A stretch of 64,000 bases of DNA from Blastobasis lacticolella. Taxonomy: Eukaryota > Arthropoda > Insecta > Lepidoptera > Blastobasidae. Below are positions 41,923-52,246 of the stretch, piece after piece. Below the pieces are notes generated by a model that was not told the origin of the DNA, did no database searches, and was given only the letters and a program-made list of their open reading frames with translations. The position numbers and the translations under genes were made by a program. How positions within the stretch are numbered: position 1 is the first letter of the stretch; every line of letters begins with the position of its first letter. The stretch covers positions 12,212,001 through 12,276,000 of the forward strand of contig LR990050.1 in assembly GCA_905147135.1 (NCBI GenBank). The letters are read 5' to 3'.

Positions 41923-43535
41923 ACCTTAGATTCTTCTCTAGATTTCTGTGGGTAATACAATAAAGTCGATTTAGAATATACTACTTTTGCTCTTTTCTAT
42001 TCTCACGTACTTACTTATTTATTTGGTTACCATGTCTTAAAATAAGCATGTTTCGTTGTTTTTACCGAGGTAGCCGAGCAAACTGTCACGAATAGCGACT
42101 TTGTTTTAAACTATTTAGAGAGTTCCCATGTCTTAACCCTTGTCAAAACCGAGTGGCAATTTAATAGGCTCTATATTTAACCCTAATCTGCCAGCATAGA
42201 TATAGACAGGAGGCGCTGGCTTAACTGGCTATTGCTATCAGTTATATTTAGCAGATACCCTTTGCCTCACATCCGAGTCTATTTCCGAAGGCGACCGACC
42301 GTTGAGAGACGCGTGTCGATCAGCACGGCATCGACTGACTCATTCTACGGTTCTTCGAAATAGTTCTCCAGCACATTCATAATGTTAGAATCGACGCATT
42401 AAATTCACAGGAAACATAATATTGATGTAAGTATCTTTATGTTGGAATAAATAAATAGGCGGGAACTCACGTCCAATGTTATATGTATAGTCGGGATTAA
42501 CTCGAAATAGAGGATCGAACAGACTTTCATTATTCTATGACTCACTGTAAACTTTGCCAAGTTACGAAGCAAGAAGTAAATGAAGACACCTATATTTGTG
42601 CTAATAAAGAAACAGCATAACTAGGTAGGTACCTCAGTTCATACTAAAGAAACATAATTAGCTTAGACGGTATTAACATTAGGCGTTGAAAGCTAAAAGT
42701 ATTCATTATCTATTTAGGTCGAACATGAAACGCTCAGTTGAGGAGTAAATGGAATTTCGCTGAATTTCAATTAGTTTTAATTAACTGGACGGAGTGACTG
42801 TAGTCTGTCGATGGCTATGGATCCTAGGCAGCGTGCTGAAACTCAATTTGGTCGAAGGGTTGATGATGTACACAAGGAAACCCCTATTGTGAAAAGGGTT
42901 GGTTAATATATTATTCGTGACTGTCCTGAGCCATTTGGTTAGGACACTTTTCGTTCCGAGAAACACAAATGGTAGGTATCCATTAGGCGGGTGCTTCGAA
43001 TGGTAAGCCACATGCCGCCAGTACTATATTGTTATATTAAACTGTCAGGTACGCAATTTTATCCGTGACGTCAATTATCCTGCTCGAATAGGTATATGTA
43101 GATAATAAAAAAATAATAAACATAATATAACATTTGTGTTGTCATTCCCAGATTGTTAAATCTTATGTAATAAATTGGTTTACGAGCGTCTGTTCAAAAG
43201 ATCAAAAACATTCTAATTTAAGACACGCTTTAATACTAATCTTTACAAAGTATCGTTCTAAGAAGCTCGCTTATCACTTAGCTTATTTAGCTTATCTATA
43301 CAATTATTTTATGGGTTTAGATATAGCAAAACAGACGATGGAGTTGCAGGGAACACGACGTACAATGTTTGAATTGTACCTACATTTGCCACTGGGCGGT
43401 CACTGTGGTGTCTTTCCTATTAGGGTAAGGAAATGTGACACACCTACATTGTTTTTCGTCTCTTTCAATCCATTTGCTTAGTTTTGGTACAGACTGCACC
43501 AGATTGCACGAAAATTAGGCGAAAAGGTGGCACCT
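41923..43535. other. Non-coding, no feature seen
   Basis: The 115-codon frame at 43134-43481 has no motif and poor protein-like composition. Confidence 0.4.
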
Positions 43536-43800
43536 TGAGATATTCTTAAGCTTTCAGGAAACACAAAATCGGTGTCATGAACTTAGCAAGTGCAATTCAG
43601 TCTTCACATAAGGTTGGTTTGGTGCAACGCTTTTTTTGTTAGGAATATCTTAAATCAACTTAGGCGTCGGCTAAAACTTAGCAATCGGGCAGTTTCCATT
43701 GCATTAAACTTGGCAACGCTTAATTTGACGTCTTAAGATATTCCTAAGCATTTAGAAAAATTTCACAAAATGGGTGTCATAAAGTTGAGAGAAAATTGCA
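43536..43800. repeat. Direct-repeat pair about 196 bp apart
   Basis: 'gagatattcttaagctttcag' (43538) and 'aagatattcctaagcattta' (43734) align and are both followed by 'cacaaaatSggtgtcat'. The reverse complement of 'aagatattc' also occurs between them. Probably a remnant of a repetitive element. Confidence 0.5.
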
Positions 43801-45234
43801 ATCGAACATCAAGGGCGGCTTGCACCAAATTCCTAAACGCGTTTAAGAATCTAACCTAACCTTACTTTAATATAAGCTCATATTTATTTTTTACTAAATT
43901 TTCAAACAATCAAGCTAGCGACTTGAGAATTTGATTTACTTCTTTTGTAGACTTGTTAAACAAATGAAATTACCGCCAGTCTGTCTGCCACCCAATATAA
44001 TTAAGCGGCAAGGAAGGCCGCCTTTCGTAATAAGATACTTTATGACTGTCAAGCTTGAACAATCCATCCGGACGGGTATCCATCACGTACGTAGCGAAAC
44101 ACATTTTTTACACATTATCTGCATGCGTTGTTGTGTTCTGGTTTGAAGGATAGGGCAGCCAGTGCAATTACAGGTATAGCAGCTCAGTTCTCACAGTACA
44201 TAAATAACTGCTGAGACGCGGGCGACAGGTCCCACTTTTCATGAGGCGGGCTGTCTGTTCGTGAGTTGTGAAAAAAAAAGTTTATTGTCTTAAAATTTTA
44301 ATATTTGTAGAGACTGGTGAACGCGTTAATAGATACAAAAATAGACCAACACCATTGTGATTTATTTTCTCAAAATAAATCCACCAGCATTCAAAAACTG
44401 ACAGTTGAACTGCGTTGACTTATGAAATGCTAAGAATAAAAGATGGATTAGTTCCAACGGTGTGAAAATTGATACGGAAATGGCACCGGACTTTTGCCAT
44501 TGTTGCGTCCATTGCTGGTAATATACGTGGGTTTTTCGCTGTGGCCTATTAGACAGGTATGCAATTAGGATATTTTCATGACTGTTGTGGACTGAGGCCA
44601 GAAGTATTGTTTTGGTATTCAAAGACGACCTAAAACTGAGAATAGAGAGCACAAAATGTGTCGTTGGTGTGGGATTTTCGGGGCACCTTTTTATGAAAGA
44701 CTTTAACAACTATGAAAAACGGTAAGTTTATGACTACAATACAAGAGTAAAGTCTGCCGACTGGAGGTGACAGGGTAATTGGGTATGGATATACATATAT
44801 CCGATTCAGCGTGACCGATCCGAGCATCTGAATTCGATTTCCTTTAAGCTTATTTTTTGGTTATACACAACTAGTATACCCAACACAGCCAAGCAGGTAC
44901 AGCACAATACATAAAAATAAAATGTTTAACCTCTATCTATTTATTACATGAATAAACCAATTTCCATCGTCTCCGAATACATGCCCACGCAAGGGCGCGA
45001 CACGGTTTGACAAATGACGGACCATTCAGATTGAGCGCAGATATTACCGTTCCCGGACACACCTACGCCCGTAGAATTCGACCCCATTTGTAAAATGTAT
45101 CAATTTGTATACGAAATGTGTGTGTGCAAGGCGACAAACAGGATGTGCGGTTTTGTCAATGTAACGTTAACGTTTACAGCCCATTCGCTGTGAGTAAAGC
45201 GTGAACATGATGTGTTATGCGCATATTAAATTTA
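43801..45234. other. Non-coding, no feature seen
   Basis: No supported gene or repeat. Confidence 0.4.
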
Positions 45235-45465
45235 GGCTAAATTCAGCCGTCTAAATTTAGAAGCAAAAAGCGTGAGAGCAAATCACAGCGGAATGTATTG
45301 CTCATAAAATAAGGTAACTTTTTTGTACCACGCTTTCTGAAAAGCGGAGCGACGCGTAACATTATATAAGTGATACAAAAATGTTCCTTATTCTATGAGA
45401 AATACATTCCATTTTGACATGCTTTCACGCTTTTTGCATCTGAATGTAGTCGACTGAATTTAGCC
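45235..45465. mobile_element. 231-bp hairpin MITE with ~80-bp arms
   Basis: Starts GGCTAAATTCAG and ends CTGAATTTAGCC. The arms share 'gcaaaaagcgtga', 'ggaatgtatt' and 'ctcatara ataagg' in mirrored order. Confidence 0.85.
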
Positions 45466-46019
45466 AGGTGTAAGCTCATTACAAAAAAATGCCAACGTCG
45501 TAATGTATGGCTAAAACATTAAAGGCAACATTTCCCAAAGGATTTGGCATACTGTTTACTGGGTTGGATAAGTTTCGTCTTAGGAATGTGGTATTCATAG
45601 TTTTCGAATTTAAATATTTATCACCATGAAATCTTAAGACATATGTTAAAGTAACTAATCAATTGGTTGAAGATATGCCTTGGAAAATGGGTCGATCTTT
45701 GTTTTGTGAAGGAACCTGCGTCGACAGTCAACACCCTTGCACCTTCTTATATTCGATCCATGAGTGTCAAAGCTGGTTAAGCTACAGCCTCGGCAGAATG
45801 TCAAATGGCGTATATATGCTGGCTTCAGCGGAGATCTTCAATTTTTACAGATTGGTCCAGGTGCCCAGAGTTGTCTTAGCGCCTGGTTAACCTATCGCAT
45901 GACCAAAAAGTCTGGTCAATATTTGGGTCAAAGACTCGGTCTAGCCTCATCCACACACTTGCAGCCGGTTTAAAGATCATCTGATATCTCTCCATTCAGT
46001 AATATTTTAAGTACATACT
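45466..46019. other. Non-coding, no feature seen
   Basis: Overlapping short frames (45663-45973) carry no motif. Confidence 0.4.
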
Positions 46020-46260
46020 AGCTATTGCCCAAATGACCATTTTAAATGGTCTCTTTATTGTATGGACGCTAGTACCACGGAGAGGTCAAGCTTTATATCT
46101 GGTTCTACCCACACCAAAATGTGTAAACTACATAAAAAATAATGCAGCGGTTTTTACGTGATACGCGCAAAGAAAGACAGACAGACAGACAGACTGAGAA
46201 ACATACAAAAATTTCAAAAAATATTTTGCTTACGTATGAATATCCTACCCCGACTTATTT
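46020..46260. repeat. Dispersed repeat with (GACA)n
   Basis: Starts 'ctagctattgccc', includes 'gcagcggtttttacgtgat' and GACAGACAGACAGACA. It resembles the 18053 and 47945 repeats in layout. Confidence 0.4.
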
Positions 46261-46383
46261 TCTGAAAGCTTTTTACAGTTTTTAATAGTGTGTATATGTA
46301 TAGATTTGAAACTACGAGTACCTACTACTTAGTTTTCTTCTCTCTAGTCTCTTGTTAACCTCATGCGTGCCGTGTGTCTCTGT

Positions 46384-47072
46384 GATCATCACCTTGAATT
46401 TCCTGGTTATGTTCTAGCACGCGAGAGCCTGGGTTCTGCCTTGACCAAGATACAGGATTTGGAAGATCAGGTAATTACAGTGGAGCGTTGCTATATGTAT
46501 CGTGGTCGCTCACTGGGGGCCTTATAAGAAAGCTCACTGTTACCCAAAGGGCAATGGAAAGTGCTATGCTCGGAGTCTCTTTGCGCGATCGAATCAGAAA
46601 TGAGGAGATCCGCAAGCGAACCAAGGTCACCGACATAGTTCTAAGGATTGTCAGCCTGAATGGGGCATTAAAGTTCTCGAGTGGCGACCACGTACCGGAA
46701 GACGCAGCGTGGGCCCCACAAGGTGGACCGACGACCTGGTAAGGATCACAGGTTCCAGCTGGATGCGGAAAGCACAGAACCGGCCTTTGTGGAGATCTCT
46801 GGGGGAGGCCTGTGCCCAGCAGTGGGCGTCTTCTGGCTCATATTATGATGATGATGATGATGATGACTGCTATATGACCTCCGTGACCCTTCCTGTTAAC
46901 AAAGGAACTTAAACCAGATTGAATCATGGATACACATAACTATGTTTCCCTTGCCGTAAGAGCATCGGTTAGTGTCATAACTTAGAAAAGAGTCATCGCG
47001 GCGCTGAGGTTCGAACCCGGTACCTGTCGCTTACGAGTCGGACCCTTTAACCAATAGGCCACCGACGCTCTT
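46384..47072 (-). repeat. SINE-A split by a LINE fragment
   Basis: The minus-strand SINE runs 46384-46497 and resumes at 46868/46877-47072, with a good B-box ('ggttcgaacccgg', + reading). The split lies in the 'gagcgactgccatctgacc' block. Confidence 0.85.
46498..46867 (+). mobile_element. 5'-truncated LINE copy with 9-bp target duplication
   Basis: Inserted in SINE-A; TGCTATATG is duplicated at 46489-46497 and 46868-46876. It encodes the polyprotein C-terminus (KLTVTQRAMESAMLGVSLRD, IRKRTKVTDIV, then in another frame RWTDDLVRITGSSW) and ends in ATGATGATGATG. Related pieces on the minus strand are at 49701-49943 and 62036-62250. Confidence 0.88.
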
Positions 47073-47255
47073 GTCTCTGTGACACCGTGTTGCCTCTGAG
47101 ATACCTACTGCAAATGGGGCAAATCCGTCAGTCGACACTGAGCCCAGATTGCAAATTTTCTTACATTTGAGAGGTAATTTTCCTTAGAGCTAATACAATT
47201 TATTTCGAGTAATTAATATGCATGCTGTGTATACTTCGAGAAGGATGTACACGAT

Positions 47256-47315
47256 TTCTACCAAACGAGGTTTAATACGAGTTTAACAACTCGTATTAAA
47301 CCTCGTTTGGTAGAA
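47256..47315. repeat. Perfect 26-bp inverted repeat with 8-nt loop
   Basis: Arms 47256-47281 and 47290-47315, loop TTTAACAA. No mismatch was seen in 26 bp. There is no TIR-type context around it. Confidence 0.95.
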
Positions 47316-47944
47316 TTTAGTATTTTGTGTAACATTAACATTTAATTTATTATACACTAAAATATTTAGTTACAATACAAATATATCTATATACATATAC
47401 CTATTACTACATATACCTATTCGCTAATACATATAAAATATATACAAAAAATTAAAAAAGTCGTCCACTCCGCTGCCCCCCGGAATGGTGCCCAAACATG
47501 GACTGGTGTAACATTTAGTTTAGTAGACATAATAAAAAAAAAAAAAACAGAAACGTATTTACAACCAAATAATTTGAAATCACCACCGCACGTTAAAATC
47601 GCAATTCGCCAGGTGTCGCAAGCCGCAACTTATAGCTTACGTAAAACCTGTTTATCTTGGTCTGAAACTTGAACAAATCCACACATATCTCTCCGACTTT
47701 GATTCAGGTAAGTGTTATAAATCTGTAGTTAAAGCTACGTGCTCAAGACAGGTGTTAATATATCAAAGCGATTTCGCTCGCCTCTCAAACAAACATCCGA
47801 ACGGTTGTTTAGCTAGCTGATACAAGCACCGTGTAATGGGTTTTGCAATGGGCCGTCAAAAGAATGTGATGTTAGTATAGAGTGCTCCATTTCAATTTAT
47901 AGGAACTTCCGGGAGTTATTTGTTGACTCATAGAGATTTTATTC
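47316..47944. other. Non-coding
   Basis: Includes 'gaatggtgcccaaacatgg' at about 47484, which resembles 'gcatggtgcccagatag' at 48538. A small dispersed repeat is likely; nothing else was seen. Confidence 0.35.
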
Positions 47945-48140
47945 AGTAAACTACTGGACCGGGCGCGACTTCGTTCGTGTACACCTACCTACCCTTTTTT
48001 TATTGCTTATAAACCTTCCTCTTCAATCAATATATCTATTGTTGAGAACCGCATTAAAATCAGTTGCGTATTTTTAAAGATCGAAGCGTAGATACATAGG
48101 TACACACGGAGGAAAGCGACTGTGTTTTTTATACTATGTA
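47945..48140. repeat. Dispersed repeat similar to 18053-18260
   Basis: 'actactggaccgggcgcgac', 'ctatctattgttga'-like block, 'gttgcgtatttttaaagat' and 'ttttatactatgta', in the same order as the earlier copy. Confidence 0.5.
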
Positions 48141-49427
48141 TATAAATTACATGAATGCGGACATTAAAATTTTCAGATTTGTCATATTAATTGTGCTGTT
48201 CCTAATTGTGCTTTTCTTGACACTTTATGCATATAATTCGATGGAGGAGTGTGCGAGAATCTCTAGGGACCAAAAATATCTCAATTACTTTATTGCCTTA
48301 TTGTTGTCATTTGACTGCGTCCAAATAAATCTTGATTTTATAAGATTTTTTATTTTACCTGATTGTAAGCCGGAACATCTACGATTCATGCATTAATGAA
48401 TTGATTTCCATTCCATTTCCATAGTATTTGATATGATTTCAACTTTATGGCTTTAATAATATACTGCTGAAATAATCAGTTCCTAAACTTAAATCTATAT
48501 ATACAAATAAAAACCTCCTCCAAGGCAACCCCACGAGGCATGGTGCCCAGATAGTCTGGTTCACATACGTACCTTTTTTTATAAAATTTTTCAGTAGTCT
48601 CAGAAAATTACGACCAAGGTGTCATTCGATTCGTATTGTCACCTAGAAAGTTTAAGGAAAGGTCCGAAAAGGCGCTGAAAAAAATTACAAAAGTTATAAA
48701 CAATTAAGTGAAAAAAAAAATGAGGGTTTGGTTTTTTTTTAATATCTCGAAAAATTTTCAAAATTTTTGAAATTCGAAAAAATATCTGAAAAGTTCACGA
48801 AATTTGCTTAAAAAATAGTCTCGACTCCCGGAACTGTATCTTTATTATTTATAATTTTTACAGAGCCCTGAAAATAGAGCCAAAAACGGGTAGTGGTCTC
48901 TCCACTACTCCTCCATACGTATATAATTTGTTAATAAAATAAAATATTATATTGAAAAATGCCCGTCGTCGATTGCGCTTAGGTTTCCCCGGTCAGTTGA
49001 AAGAGGAGGAAATGAAAACAATACCTATGCAAAACATTACTATATACTTTCCCAGTTAAAATGTTAATTACTTACACGTTTGTTAGTTAAAGTCTTAATA
49101 CTGAATGTTGGTAAAGTTGTTGAACGCTCGAATGTAAAGAATTGCTTCATCAATCTCTCTGGCTGGAGCTGTAGTTACTGCGAAAGTTAAGTTCGCAAGG
49201 GACGGCAGTAATGGACGAGGAGGAATTCTCCGAACCACTGCAGTGCCCATTATTCTCTGAATACTATTGGTTTGAAATTGAAGAATATTAATTGACGCCA
49301 AACGTTGGTTGGATGGCTACGTAGTCGGTGCTACCCTTCAGCCTTAGATTTAATTATTATAGTCTAATATCTGCAGTCATAATAAACAACAAACGAGTTG
49401 TCGTGTGATTTGAACGATAAGATCGCA
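48141..49427. other. Non-coding, no feature seen
   Basis: The 86-codon frame at 48136-48396 reads as hydrophobic then mixed and is not convincing as a gene. Confidence 0.35.
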
Positions 49428-49580
49428 ATAAATAAATAAATATGCTCTACATGATAATTCACACAGCGCCATATAGTGCCAGGAAACTGTTAATATACTT
49501 ATATATATTTAAGTCATACTTCTTATAATGTACATACAACTCTGAGGTCCCAGATCCGTAACAGAAATTAAATCAATACA
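49428..49580 (-). repeat. SINE-B, 3' part
   Basis: 'aataaataaataaatatgc', 'cacacagcgccatatag', 'cagatccgtaacagaaatta'. The tRNA-like head is missing. Confidence 0.6.
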
Positions 49581-49700
49581 AAATCAATCAAAACTTATAT
49601 TAAGCATTTTTGTTGAAGTGTATGAATCGAAGGTGTACTAATCGTAGCATGTCTGCGCGTTGTAAATAATCACAAGTACCTAATCCAATAAATAAACTAA

Positions 49701-49943
49701 TCACCATCATCATCATCATCATATCAGTCGGAAGACGTCCACTGTTGAGCATAGTCCTCCCCCAGAGATCACCACAAAGACCGGTCTTGTGCCTTCCGCA
49801 TTAAGCTGGTACCTATGATCTTTACCAGATCGTCGGTCCACCTAGTGGGCCTACCCACGCTGCGTCTTCCGGTACGTGGTCGCCACTCGAGACTTTCCTG
49901 CCCCATCGGCCATCTGTTCTGCGAGCTATGTGCCCTGCCCACT
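49701..49943 (-). repeat. LINE 3' end, minus strand, (ATC)n tail
   Basis: Reverse complement of the family seen at 46498-46867: 'cggtccacctagtgggcc', 'gctgcgtcttccggtacgtgg', 'gtcgccactcgag'. Ends in the (ATC)7-like tail at 49701-49722. Confidence 0.75.
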
Positions 49944-50129
49944 GTCACTTAACCTTGGCAATCCTTAATAAAGTAATACTTTTTTTAAATAAGTATCACT
50001 GTAGATTTAAGGTTGTACATTCTGTATAGAACAATGTATTATTATTATTATCTATATATTTATACACAACTTAAAAAAATACTCAGCAGTAAACATAATA
50101 TTATGTCACGACCGGTTGGACGTCCCAAG

Positions 50130-50197
50130 CAAAGAGATTGGAAAGTTAGCTACCTTCTTTCGAGTCTATGAAGGTAGCTAACTTTACAATCTCTTTG
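50130..50197. repeat. 28-bp inverted repeat with one mismatch, 12-nt loop
   Basis: Arms 50130-50157 and 50170-50197. It lies just before a LINE 3' fragment. Confidence 0.92.
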
Positions 50198-50207
50198 TTC
50201 CCAAGTA

Positions 50208-50374
50208 TCATTGGCGCGACGAAGTGGAAAGACATTTGTCGGAACTCCGGGCTGACTGTTGGCAGAAGGTGGCACAGGACAGAGTTGATTGGTGCTTCTT
50301 AGTGTCGGAGGCCAAGACTCATTTTGGGTCGCTGCCCATTTGGGTCATTACTGTAAGTAAATAAGTAAGTAAAC
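50208..50374 (+). repeat. LINE 3' end with (TAAG)n tail
   Basis: One frame reads RDEVERHLSELRADCW, VAQDRVDW, SEAKTHFGSL, the C-terminus of a LINE polyprotein. It then ends in TAAGTAAATAAGTAAGTAA (50354-50372). Same family as 7433-7548 (-). Confidence 0.75.
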
Positions 50375-50573
50375 AAATGGGTATATCCATTAAATAAACA
50401 CACATATTCGGTATCCCCCAACAAGATAACATCGACAATGATAAAGAAAACCTAGCATAATAAAGTTTGTATGAAGAACTGGTACAAAGGATTTCAACAC
50501 ACAAGGAATTGATAAAGTGGGTAATAGCTACATTATATCTAATATTCTAGATATTATGTACCTATTGTTATTG

Positions 50574-50945
50574 GAGCGTCGTCATCGGTGGCTTAGTGGT
50601 TAAGGTATCCGACTTGAAAGCGAATACGAAGCTATACAAGGTGTTACAAGGCGTTACTGTATAGAGAATGTTACATTATGCAGAATGAATGGACCCCCCT
50701 AGCATAGCTAAGGATCAATTCTCTCTGCATTTGACTGTACCAATGACTCTTTTCTGAGTTATGGACATTAGTTGAATGCTTTTACGATGAGGGAAAACAT
50801 CGTGATGAATGTGTAACCATGATCCAATTTGGTCAGGTTTTCCTGCTAGGTCACGAAGATAGATGGCAATCCTGGATCATTTTCAAGGTGCACTCCGAGC
50901 CCTCGCGCGCGATATCACAACCGGGACCTTAACGCCAAGATGACC
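50574..50945 (+). repeat. SINE-A with its B-box region replaced
   Basis: The head is at 50574-50633 and the body at 50735-50945. The 101-bp segment between them (50634-50734) is foreign and replaces the B-box and part of the tRNA-like region. The tail 'gaccttaacgccaagatgacc' is intact. Confidence 0.75.
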
Positions 50946-51157
50946 ACCGTAGATTCTTCTTTAGATTGAATCTAGATTTATCTAGTTTTTACCACATTCA
51001 AAGTGATCCGCTTCTTAATTAAAAAAATATATTAATTGGCAAAACCCGATTTTATGTCAAACTAGTTTGCTAAGTGTGGAAATAATATAAACAATGAAGC
51101 AGTGTTAGTAAACCTTTATCTCTAAGTTTTTTCAAAGTCTGTAGGTAGGTATTTTCC
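50946..51157. other. Non-coding, no feature seen
   Basis: Short AT-rich spacer. Confidence 0.4.
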
Positions 51158-51230
51158 ATGGAGGTCCAAAGAATCTACAAGTGTATAAGACCTTTGTGGT
51201 ATTTACACACACTTTTAGGGACGTCTGAAA

Positions 51231-51328
51231 TCAAGGTCAACCGAATCAAGGTCATGATCAAGCCCGAAGACCACCAAGGTAGATCATCAAGGCAGAAGAA
51301 CACAATCAAGGCACAAGAATCAAGGTCA
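51231..51328 (+). promoter_or_regulatory. Cluster of three TCAAGGTCA motifs (FTZ-F1/ERR-type sites)
   Basis: TCAAGGTCA occurs at 51231-51239, 51246-51254 and 51320-51328, all in the same orientation; two TCAAGGCA variants lie between. This nonamer is the known extended half-site of monomer-binding nuclear receptors (FTZ-F1, ERR). It could also be just a degenerate tandem repeat; the 66-codon frame over it is likely chance. Confidence 0.4.
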
Positions 51329-51359
51329 CCGCATAGCCCAAAGGATTGCCAGGCTTAAT

Positions 51360-52171
51360 GTTAAAAAACTAAGGCCAACTGGATTTTGAATTACAATATA
51401 ACTATAATAAAATATTTGTAAATTATTATAAGGTTTTATTTAAAGTCTATTTTATATGTAGCAGTTTAGTTTATTTTCATTATAACTGTAAATATTTTAT
51501 GTGTACCTTAATAAATTCAGCAATAGAACTATTAAAAGTTGACATCGATAAAAGCGATAGATTTAGTTTTGATACCTAAGAACTGTGACAATAAATCAAG
51601 GAGCTGCGCAAGACCTGTATCGGTCCATATGCGCTGAAAAAAAATTATAAAACGCTTCGATATTAAGTCAACAAGGCAGAAATTCGTTTGTAAGATACCA
51701 CAACTATCCAAACGACTATCATTAATAGAATAAATGTGCTAAAGGTATAAGCCTCGTAAGAAAAGGTATTCATTATGACATTTGGAACATATTACACGGT
51801 CTGAGTGCAGTACACAATCTATTTAGAAACATGTCACGAATGCGAGGTAGGTATTTTCAGGAATTTCCGGGCTAAATACTCGAGGCGCCTGCCGTGTATT
51901 CTATTCTGAAACAGACAATAATAAAATAAACTCTCCTGAATGACCATTGCGCTGAGATGTTTTCGAGATTTATCGCTGGTTTGTTTTCAACTGTTATGTT
52001 GTTCGGAAGCCAATCGTAAATATAGTTGTTAATAGGTATTTACACGGCTATGTTGCTGTTTTAAGCAGCTTCGACGCAATTGATTGCTGGCTATATAAAA
52101 CAAAGTTGCAGGTCGGATGTCTTTTCGTTTACATGTTCTGATTTGGTACGACTTCCGATATTGGATAGTGA
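51360..52171. other. Non-coding, no feature seen
   Basis: AT-rich without recognisable structure. Confidence 0.4.
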
Positions 52172-52246
52172 TTTGACGACCTGAGTGGTTTAGTGGTCAC
52201 TATGATTAACATGCTGGTCCGCTACGCAGAGGTCTCCGGTTAAATT
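52172..52246 (+). repeat. SINE-B head (tRNA-like part only)
   Basis: 'ttgacgacctgagtggttta', 'gtggtcac', 'aacatgctggtc', 'gaggtctccggttaaat'. The B-box is degraded. Confidence 0.6.

Noticed and set aside
43134..43481. 115-aa ORF as a gene
   Set aside because: No recognisable domain and composition typical of chance frames.
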